Shown in pieces: positions 6,921 to 11,757 of a DNA stretch of 11,757 bases. Where the stretch lies: contig CAMPVQ010000014.1 in assembly GCA_946997535.1 (NCBI GenBank), positions 1 through 11,757 of the forward strand, in the 5' to 3' direction. Numbering within the stretch: the stretch's first letter is position 1; each line of letters starts with the position of its first letter. The DNA comes from an uncultured Candidatus Saccharibacteria bacterium. GTDB lineage: Bacteria; Patescibacteriota; Saccharimonadia; Saccharimonadales; Saccharimonadaceae. The translations under genes and the position numbers were made by a program. The notes under the pieces were generated by a model. The model did not search any database and had not been told where the DNA came from. It saw only the letters and a list, made by a program, of their open reading frames with translations.

Positions 6921-6949
6921 TTGCGTTCACCGCTAAGTTGCGTTAAGAT
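6921..6949 (+). promoter_or_regulatory. Promoter of the Gln/Pro-rich gene at 6970
   Basis: TTGCGT, a 17-nt spacer and TAAGAT, with the same TAAGATATA context as the promoter at 5699. The leader would be only about 14 nt and contains AAGGA. Confidence 0.6.
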
Positions 6950-6969
6950 ATAGGTAAGTAAGGATAACC

Positions 6970-7713
6970 ATGCAAAACGAAAACGAAAATCAAAATCAAA
7001 ACAATCAGCCAACCAATAGCCCCTTCCAAGGTGTGCAGCTCTCGCCTATCGGCAAACCCATAACCAAGACCGAACCGCAAGACACCACTATGCCAACCAA
7101 GGCGCAAGCCTCAACTCAAGTTGCTACCAGCTCAAGTAGCTTTAGCAATATCGACAACGTCGACGAATTTGACGCCTATAGCAATCCCAGCCTGCTCTCC
7201 GAGCCGCTGCGCCGTATGCAGCCAAGCGTGCCAGTGGGTATGCCGCGGCAAATGTCAGCTAGCATTAAACCGCTAGTGCAGCCTCAGCCAGCACAGCAAG
7301 CTACGCCGCAACCTCAGCCACAACCAATGCCACAAGCCGCGCCGCAGCCGACACCAGCGCCAGCTCCAGCACCAACCCCAGTGACGACTTACCAGTCGCA
7401 AGCCGACCCGCGTCTCCAGCAACAGCCGCAAGCACAGCTCTCAGCGCCAGAACCTCAGATGCAACCAGCTCAACCAGCGCCACAGCCTGCTCCCGCGCCA
7501 GCACAGCCAGTAGCTCAATACAGCCAACCAACTTATACTCAGGCGCAACCCGCCGAAGTACCGACCGCAACTCCAGTGCCACAAACACAGCCAGAACAAC
7601 CAGCACAGGCACCACAGGTACAGCCAGCGTCAACCATTCAACCGGACGCAACCTACAACCCAGCGCAAAACAACGGCATCAGCCTCTCAACGCTCTTCCC
7701 TAACCACAAATAA
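6970..7713 (+). CDS. Gln/Pro/Ala-rich disordered protein of unknown function
   Basis: I do not recognise a domain in this 247-residue protein. It starts MQNENENQNQNNQ, contains a slightly more complex segment at about residues 46-82 (SNIDNVDEFDAYSNPSLL, then LRRM), and then is almost all PQ, AP and PAQ repeats to about residue 225. It ends in a small non-repetitive tail (NGISLSTLFPNHK). There is no signal peptide, membrane segment or cysteine. The promoter and the first codons (ATGCAAAAC) resemble those of the DUF805-like gene just upstream, so it may share an origin or regulation with it. The acidic DEFDAY patch and the C-terminal LSTLFPNHK are candidates for short interaction motifs. It has strong codon bias and AAGGA before the ATG, so it is likely a real gene. 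Confidence 0.75.
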   Translation: MQNENENQNQNNQPTNSPFQGVQLSPIGKPITKTEPQDTTMPTKAQASTQVATSSSSFSNIDNVDEFDAYSNPSLLSEPLRRMQPSVPVGMPRQMSASIKPLVQPQPAQQATPQPQPQPMPQAAPQPTPAPAPAPTPVTTYQSQADPRLQQQPQAQLSAPEPQMQPAQPAPQPAPAPAQPVAQYSQPTYTQAQPAEVPTATPVPQTQPEQPAQAPQVQPASTIQPDATYNPAQNNGISLSTLFPNHK

Positions 7714-7758
7714 CCAGACAGCTCTCGATATATTTTCAGCTCTACCTCTGTAAGCTTA

Positions 7759-7787
7759 TTGACATATTAGCTAAAATATGTTACACT
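7759..7787 (+). promoter_or_regulatory. Promoter of the DUF805-like gene at 7841
   Basis: Consensus TTGACA, a 17-nt spacer and TACACT. The downstream leader (AATGNACCTT, then AGGAGNTNATCTTATG) is shared with the gene at 8544, so promoter and leader were duplicated together. Confidence 0.75.
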
Positions 7788-7840
7788 CAAAGCGTTAGTG
7801 GTAATTCCACAATGTACCTTACGAACTAGGAGTTGATCTT

Positions 7841-8413
7841 ATGAACAACCAATTTAACCGCGCTGACCAGCCGGCCGAGCGCACCATAGCCGGATTTATC
7901 CGCTTGAGTCGTCGCCCAGTGCACACTTTTGGCAACTTAGTTAGCCAAGCCTTCTGCATTCGCCACGACACCAGCCTCGGCGCCAGTCGCCTTGAATTCT
8001 GGTTTGGCCTCATCGCCATTGCCGTGACAGGCGCCATTCCGCTGACCATCGTAATTTCGACCAGCCACATGTGCTTTGCCCGCCTCGACTTTATCGACAC
8101 AATTGCGTCGATGGCGATTAGCGTCGTCGTGATGGCTGCCTTTGCGGTAACCATTTATTTGTCGATTTGCCTCATTGCGCTCATCACCCGCCGTCTTCGC
8201 GACGTCGGCGCCGCTAGTAGCATCACTGCATTGCGCGCGATTATCGTAGTCTATTTTATAGACTTACTACTAATCACGCCGTGCCCACTACTGAGCCAAG
8301 TTGTCGCCATCGCGAACACTTGCGCCCTCGTTGCGCCACTCGCCATTGCGGCATTTAACCCAAGCCGGTCAGATAACGAACCACGTTACATGGTATTTAA
8401 TTGGGATTGTTAA
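7841..8413 (+). CDS. DUF805-like integral membrane protein, short form
   Basis: A 190-residue protein with about four hydrophobic segments (about 53-74, 86-116, 130-147 and 152-172). It carries the family-like motifs GNLVSQAFC (31-39), ASRLEFWFG (48-56), RRLRDVG (118-123) and the C-terminal NEPRYMVFNWDC. It lacks the disordered N-terminus of its two relatives, starting instead with about 30 polar residues. The domain is DUF805-like by the SR-x-x-x-W and RRLxD pattern; its function is unknown. AGGAG lies eight bases before the ATG. A terminator follows directly, so it is transcribed alone. It is clearly paralogous to the next gene, with similar promoter, leader, NEPRYMVF tail and terminator. 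Confidence 0.85.
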   Translation: MNNQFNRADQPAERTIAGFIRLSRRPVHTFGNLVSQAFCIRHDTSLGASRLEFWFGLIAIAVTGAIPLTIVISTSHMCFARLDFIDTIASMAISVVVMAAFAVTIYLSICLIALITRRLRDVGAASSITALRAIIVVYFIDLLLITPCPLLSQVVAIANTCALVAPLAIAAFNPSRSDNEPRYMVFNWDC

Positions 8414-8433
8414 TCTGGCCAACAACTAGCCTT

Positions 8434-8456
8434 GCCCCACTTCGGTGGGGCTTTCT
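8434..8456 (+). terminator. Rho-independent terminator after the gene at 7841
   Basis: GCCCCAC-TTCG-GTGGGGC: a 7-bp GC stem with a stable TTCG tetraloop, followed by TTTCTT. The same hairpin is reused after the next paralog. Confidence 0.88.
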
Positions 8457-8458
8457 TA

Positions 8459-8487
8459 TTGACAAATATAAAAAATTATCGTAAAAT
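8459..8487 (+). promoter_or_regulatory. Promoter of the DUF805-like gene at 8544
   Basis: Consensus TTGACA, a 17-nt spacer and TAAAAT. It starts directly after the T run of the preceding terminator. Confidence 0.78.
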
Positions 8488-8492
8488 ATAGT

Positions 8493-8506
8493 TATTGTCG
8501 ACAATA
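8493..8506. promoter_or_regulatory. 14-bp palindrome TATTGTCGACAATA at the predicted transcription start
   Basis: A perfect palindrome beginning six bases after the -10 of the gene at 8544. The position suits a repressor operator. The sister promoter at 7759 lacks it, so the two paralogs may be controlled differently. Confidence 0.45.
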
Positions 8507-8543
8507 CCGTCACAATGAACCTTTCTAGACAGGAGCTAATCTT

Positions 8544-9380
8544 ATGGATATCAATTCCAATGTGACGCCGGCCAAGCAGCAAACCCCTGTGCCGCCGCCG
8601 CCAAAACCGCCCGTTCAGTCGAACGTACCCCCTGTGCCACCAACTAGCCCAGCACGGCCAGTGTCGCGGCCTACACCGCCGACACCGCCAAACGCTAGTA
8701 CAGCACAGCCGGCACCTCAGCAACAACCAAGTGGTACGCCTCAGCAGCAGCCGGGATATACAACGCCGCCGACACCGCCAAACGGTCAGAACAACGTGCA
8801 ATCCAATATTGATAACTTTTTAGCGAGCGCTAAAAGGTTTGACATAAAAGATTTAATCGAGCTAAAGAGCAAACCTGAATACAATCTAGGCAACTTTATT
8901 GGTCAGACTTTTTGCTCATTCTGGCGCTTCGACGCCTGCTCAACGCGCTATGATTGGTGGCTCGGGCAGGTCATTCTGCTCATTCTTATGCCAACGAGCG
9001 GGGTGTTAAACCAATGGTATTATGCCTCGAAACACACTATTGTTGACCAAGATGGCCCAAACCCGCTGCTGATACTAATTTCAGTCGTGCTGGCTGTCTA
9101 CGCAATAGTCGCCGAACTGGCACTTACTATACGGCGTCTGCATGATAGCAGCACTAGCCCATGGATACTACTGTTCCCGCTGGTCACTATACCAGCGAAT
9201 TTTGTTGCTGGTGCAATTGCTTTCATTATCGGCCCATTGATGGCACTTATACTGATAGCTATCGTTGGACTGGTGGTCACTCTCGTTCCGGTTATAATAT
9301 TAGGCTTTACCCCACCGCTGAATATTATTAACGACGAACCGCGCTATATGGTGTTCCACTGGGAAAAGCTATTTGGTTAG
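8544..9380 (+). CDS. DUF805-like membrane protein with Pro-rich N-terminus
   Basis: A 278-residue protein. Residues about 10-85 are Pro/Gln-rich with repeated PPTPPN. The membrane part starts near LGNFIGQTFCSFWRFDACSTRYDWW (114-139) and has hydrophobic segments at about 141-156, 174-194, 208-232 and 233-256. RRLHDSSTSPWILLF (197-211) is the DUF805 hallmark, and the protein ends with NDEPRYMVFHWEKLFG. The GNxxxQxFC motif, the RRLxD motif and the PRYMVF tail are shared with the gene at 7841. AGGAG lies eight bases before the ATG. The gene has its own promoter, a palindrome at the start of transcription and its own terminator. Function is unknown; a membrane scaffold or envelope-stress role would be speculation. 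Confidence 0.86.
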   Translation: MDINSNVTPAKQQTPVPPPPKPPVQSNVPPVPPTSPARPVSRPTPPTPPNASTAQPAPQQQPSGTPQQQPGYTTPPTPPNGQNNVQSNIDNFLASAKRFDIKDLIELKSKPEYNLGNFIGQTFCSFWRFDACSTRYDWWLGQVILLILMPTSGVLNQWYYASKHTIVDQDGPNPLLILISVVLAVYAIVAELALTIRRLHDSSTSPWILLFPLVTIPANFVAGAIAFIIGPLMALILIAIVGLVVTLVPVIILGFTPPLNIINDEPRYMVFHWEKLFG

Positions 9381-9390
9381 CGCTAGCTCA

Positions 9391-9414
9391 AGCCCCACTT
9401 CGGTGGGGCTTTTA
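9391..9414 (+). terminator. Rho-independent terminator after the gene at 8544
   Basis: AGCCCCAC-TTCG-GTGGGGCT followed by TTTT. It is the same TTCG-capped hairpin as at 8434. Confidence 0.9.
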
Positions 9415-9481
9415 AATTGGCTATTTGACTGTAAGCTGCGCGAATACGTGTTCCGCGGCGGCTAAACTCGCCCGCCGTACA

Positions 9482-9510
9482 AAAACACCCCAGAATTACT
9501 GGGGTGTTTT
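9482..9510. terminator. Bidirectional terminator between converging units
   Basis: AAAACACCCCAG-AATTA-CTGGGGTGTTTT: the GC stem is flanked by an A run on one side and a T run on the other, so it can end transcription in both directions. It lies between the plus-strand DUF805-like gene and the 3' end of tsf. Confidence 0.88.
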
Positions 9511-9544
9511 AATTAGCCCGTGACTTATATTATTAGGCTAAAGA

Positions 9545-10156
9545 CTAGTCTTCGGTGACGCCGAGCTCAAAGCGAGCAAAGCGACGAATCACAATGTTTT
9601 CACCAAGCTTTGCAATGTTCTCTTTGACGAGGGTGGCGATAGTCTTGGTGTCGTCCTTCCAGTAGGTTTGGTCGAGCAAGACTAGTTCGCCGAAGTACTT
9701 GGCGAGCTGGCCGTCGATAATCTTGTCTAGAATGTCGGCTGGCTTGTTCGCGTTCTTCGGGTCACTCTTGGCAGCAGACACGAGCTCTTCGCGCTTGGCC
9801 GCCTTCACCTCTGCTGGAATGTCGTCTTCTGACACCCACTTTGGCCGCATAGCAGCAACCTGCATGGCAATCTCGTGCGCCAATTCCTTAAAGTTATCAG
9901 TGCGAGCCACGAAGTCGGTCTCACAGTTCAGCTCCACAATAACGCCGATGCGACCACCGTGTACGTAGGACTCAATCAGGCCCTCGCGCGCCTCGCGCTC
10001 AGAACGCTTCTCAGCCTTGGTGAGGCCCTTTTCGCGCATGTCCTTTAAAGCCTTGTCGAAGTCGCCATTGGCGGCCACAAGTGCCTTCTTTGCATCAGTT
10101 AAGCCAACGCCAGACAATTCGCGTAGGCGGCGGATTTCATCTAATGTAACGCCCAT
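9545..10156 (-). CDS. tsf: Elongation factor Ts, short form
   Basis: Guanine-nucleotide exchange factor that recycles EF-Tu-GDP in translation. The 203-residue protein starts MGVTLDEIRRLRELSGVGLTDAKKAL, a UBA-like N-terminal domain. It carries CETDFVAR (78-85), the hallmark EF-Tu contact motif, and ends with a single core half (LVKENIAKLGENIVIRRFARFELG). It is about two thirds the length of the E. coli protein and close to the short forms of Thermus and many CPR bacteria, so it is not truncated. AAGGGGAG precedes the ATG. It follows rpsB by a 29-bp gap in the classic S2-EF-Ts operon order, and the terminator at 9482-9510 lies just downstream. Confidence 0.97.
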   Translation of the reverse strand: MGVTLDEIRRLRELSGVGLTDAKKALVAANGDFDKALKDMREKGLTKAEKRSEREAREGLIESYVHGGRIGVIVELNCETDFVARTDNFKELAHEIAMQVAAMRPKWVSEDDIPAEVKAAKREELVSAAKSDPKNANKPADILDKIIDGQLAKYFGELVLLDQTYWKDDTKTIATLVKENIAKLGENIVIRRFARFELGVTED

Positions 10157-10185
10157 TTTCTCCCCTTCTTAGTTAAATTAGTTAA

Positions 10186-10917
10186 TTATTTGTCGCCCTT
10201 GGCAGCTTTGCGCTCTTCGGCAACCTTAGCTGATTTCTCTTTACCAGCCTTAGCTGCTTCAGCGAGGTAGCCCGCCACAAGCTTCAAGGTTGAGATTGCG
10301 TCGTCGTTTGCTGGAATGACATAGTCGATACCCTTCGGGTCGGCGTTAGTGTCGCAAACGGCTACCACTGGGATATTTAGCTTAATAGCTTCGTTGATAG
10401 CGTTGCGGTCTGACACAGCGTCTAGTACCACGAGTACGCCTGGCTTGCCGTGCATGTCCTTGATGCCGCCATAGCGGGTGTTAAGGACGTTAATTTCCTC
10501 TTGGAAGTGCTGTACTTCGAGCTTATTGTAGCGGCTGGCAAGTTCACCGCTAGCCATGCGCTTCTCTAGTAGCTTTAGCTTCTTAATCTGTGCGACCACA
10601 GTGGTTTGGTTGGTTAGCATACCACCAAGCCAGCGCTCGGTGACATAAGGCATACCGGCAGTAGTTGCAGCCTCAGCAGTTACCTCTTTTGCCTGCTGCT
10701 TCGTGCCGACAAATAGCACTTGGCGACCACGCTCAGCTACGCTCTCGACAAACTTCTGAGCAGCCTCAATCTGCGCTACAGTCTTCTCGAGGTCGATGAT
10801 ATGCACACCGTCCTTCTTGCCGTAAATATATTGCGCCATGCGCGGGTTCCACCGAGCGGTCTTGTGGCCGAAGTGGGCACCAGCTTCAAATAGCTGTTTA
10901 ATGTCAACGTTTGACAC
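10186..10917 (-). CDS. rpsB: 30S ribosomal protein S2
   Basis: Primary component of the small ribosomal subunit, bound near S1 at the mRNA exit side in bacteria. I place the start at the GTG (10917-10915), seven bases after AGGAAAGGAG, giving VSNVDIKQLFEAGAHFGHKT. An in-frame start nine codons upstream would place the Shine-Dalgarno inside the gene. The 243-residue protein shows GHKTARWNPRM (17-27), YGKKDGVHIIDLEKT (32-46), ERWLGGMLTN (94-103) and the C-terminal CDTNADPKGIDYVIPANDDA (188-207), followed by a Lys/Ala-rich tail. All are typical for S2. It is transcribed with tsf, and the hairpin in its leader may be a ribosomal-protein control element. Confidence 0.97.
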   Translation of the reverse strand: MSNVDIKQLFEAGAHFGHKTARWNPRMAQYIYGKKDGVHIIDLEKTVAQIEAAQKFVESVAERGRQVLFVGTKQQAKEVTAEAATTAGMPYVTERWLGGMLTNQTTVVAQIKKLKLLEKRMASGELASRYNKLEVQHFQEEINVLNTRYGGIKDMHGKPGVLVVLDAVSDRNAINEAIKLNIPVVAVCDTNADPKGIDYVIPANDDAISTLKLVAGYLAEAAKAGKEKSAKVAEERKAAKGDK

Positions 10918-10935
10918 CTCAAACTCCTTTCCTGC

Positions 10936-10973
10936 GCTATCCACCCCGAGTAATCAGGAGTTCCGTGGATAGC
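10936..10973 (-). promoter_or_regulatory. Leader hairpin of the rpsB-tsf mRNA
   Basis: GCTATCCAC and GTGGATAGC form a perfect 9-bp stem around a 20-nt loop, between the predicted transcription start (near 10993) and the Shine-Dalgarno (10930-10921). Its base ends about six bases before the Shine-Dalgarno. The T run needed for a terminator is missing, so a protein-binding leader that controls S2 synthesis is the more likely reading. Confidence 0.6.
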
Positions 10974-10999
10974 TGATTTATTATTAACTTACCTAAACC

Positions 11000-11029
11000 A
11001 TAATACCACATTCCCCCGCCATCCGTCAA
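11000..11029 (-). promoter_or_regulatory. Promoter of the rpsB-tsf operon
   Basis: TTGACG (11029-11024), an 18-nt spacer and TATTAT (11005-11000) with an extended TGG. The -35 lies within ten bases of the stop of the upstream secreted-protein gene, and a weak CCCGC/GCGGG inverted repeat surrounds it. Confidence 0.7.
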
Positions 11030-11041
11030 GCGGGTTGCAAA

Positions 11042-11757
11042 CTACTTCGGGCACGGCGAGCCGAAGGCTTCAGCAAGAGTTTTCGCAGCTCTAATAGCAT
11101 CGTATGAACTATTTGCCAAAACGTTGCCAGTAACGTATCTGTCACAGCCCAAACTAATCAATGAAACCCAAACACCTAACTCGCCATACTTAAACGCAGT
11201 CTCAACCTCGCTATTAGTACAGCCGCTACTAGTAGCATCTTTGCAGAAACGTATATAATGGCCAGACTGAGCAAATCTCGGGACATAAGCGGACGCTGGC
11301 GCAAATAGCTCCCCATCCACATAAGGTATCGGTCCACCTTTCGGCCATATTACTCCTAATATCCAACTGCCGTCGCTATAGTCATAATATGAATTCTTAC
11401 CAATAAGTCCCCACTTACTACCAGACCATTCAATATTGTATACAAGGAAGTTCTCAGGAGCAACTCCCTCATAAATACAATTATCACTACCATATCTCCT
11501 CCATCCATCATCACTGATACTCATTTTACAACCATTAGTCGTCCACTTTGGCGTCGGTGGTACGTACGGCTCTGGTGATGGCGGGGTCGGCGGTACATAT
11601 GGTTCCGGATCTGGAGCTGGTGGTACATATGGTGCGGGCTTACTGGTGGCGGTGTAAGTTAACGTTGTAGAATAGTGACCAGAAGCACTTTTCTTAGGCT
11701 CAATGTTGGCGCCAAAGGTAATTGGAACACCGCAATATGAGACTCTATCGCATACGC
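11042..11757 (-). CDS. Secreted surface protein C, 5'-partial
   Basis: The frame is open from the window edge (first full codon at 11755) to a TAG at 11044-11042, giving 237 residues without the N-terminus. It begins inside the shared module: ITFGANIEPKKSASGHYS, then TLTYTATSKPAP, as in proteins A and B. A linker with three PYVPP repeats follows. The unique C-terminal domain is rich in Tyr, Trp, Gly and Cys (GWRRYGSDNCIYEG, YYDYSDGSWILGV, GELGVWVSLISLGCDRY) and ends CPK. An internal ATG at 11524 would give a 160-residue product, but it is not a plausible start because the frame continues upstream. I do not recognise the C-terminal domain. Secretion is inferred from the paralogs; the signal peptide and any G tract lie outside the window. 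Confidence 0.85.
   Translation of the reverse strand, partial: VCDRVSYCGVPITFGANIEPKKSASGHYSTTLTYTATSKPAPYVPPAPDPEPYVPPTPPSPEPYVPPTPKWTTNGCKMSISDDGWRRYGSDNCIYEGVAPENFLVYNIEWSGSKWGLIGKNSYYDYSDGSWILGVIWPKGGPIPYVDGELFAPASAYVPRFAQSGHYIRFCKDATSSGCTNSEVETAFKYGELGVWVSLISLGCDRYVTGNVLANSSYDAIRAAKTLAEAFGSPCPK

Noticed and set aside
7301..7651. A 116-codon minus-strand frame
   Set aside because: Antisense of the PQ/AP repeat region, which leaves opposite frames open by composition.
7819..8801. Minus-strand frames of 111 and 134 codons opposite the DUF805-like genes
   Set aside because: They cross the promoters, leaders and terminator of convincing plus-strand genes.
11011..11036. Weak CCCGC/GCGGG hairpin as a terminator of protein C
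   Set aside because: Only five base pairs, no T run, and it encloses the -35 of the rpsB promoter.
1..11757. Alternative genetic code (UGA as Gly) as in some CPR lineages
   Set aside because: TGA ends the winged-helix gene in an ATGA overlap and ends protein B at sensible points, so the standard code fits.

Overview
The window looks like chromosomal DNA from a Candidatus Saccharibacteria (TM7) or closely related CPR/Patescibacteria genome. The signs are a roughly 50% GC sequence with TGA used as a normal stop, a short EF-Ts next to S2, a small winged-helix gene overlapping recJ, and secreted proteins with the N-terminal module ending in 'GxYSxxxTYTATxKPAP' that I associate from memory with Saccharibacteria surface proteins. 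No tRNA, rRNA, CRISPR array, transposase or prophage gene is visible.

Layout. (1) Minus strand, 1-1271: 3'-incomplete secreted protein A. (2) Minus, 1349-3462: a two-gene unit, winged-helix regulator then recJ, joined by an ATGA overlap, with a palindrome in the leader. (3) Minus, 3549-4202: a phosphoribosyltransferase-fold protein with a degenerate PRPP loop and probably a leaderless mRNA. (4) Minus, 4336-5503: secreted protein B with Cys-rich tandem repeats. (5) Plus, 5753-9380: four genes, each with its own promoter. Three are DUF805-like membrane proteins and one is a Gln/Pro-rich protein with no domain; two of the DUF805-like genes and the domainless one have long disordered Pro/Gln-rich regions. 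Terminators follow the third and fourth genes. (6) Minus, 9545-10917: the rpsB-tsf operon with a leader hairpin. (7) Minus, 11042 to the window end: 5'-incomplete secreted protein C, a third paralog.

The most interesting signal is in proteins A and B. Each has a good promoter, a strong Shine-Dalgarno and an ATG, then nine codons, then exactly nine G residues, then an in-frame stop (TAG in A, TAA in B). The long open frame that encodes the signal peptide and secreted domain lies in the +1 frame relative to that ATG. Comparison of the two copies shows synonymous-type differences in the ATG frame before the tract and in the body frame after it, so both frames appear to be translated. The G tract is therefore a frame switch: either a phase-variable contingency tract (8 or 11 G = ON, 9 G = OFF) or a programmed +1 frameshift at GGG-stop, similar in layout to prfB. 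A homopolymer sequencing error must be excluded.

Taken together, A, B and C look like a family with a constant N-terminal module and unrelated C-terminal domains, scattered between housekeeping genes. A and B share a 46-bp promoter block. The arrangement would suit a switchable surface-display repertoire in a host-associated episymbiont, but that role is inference.
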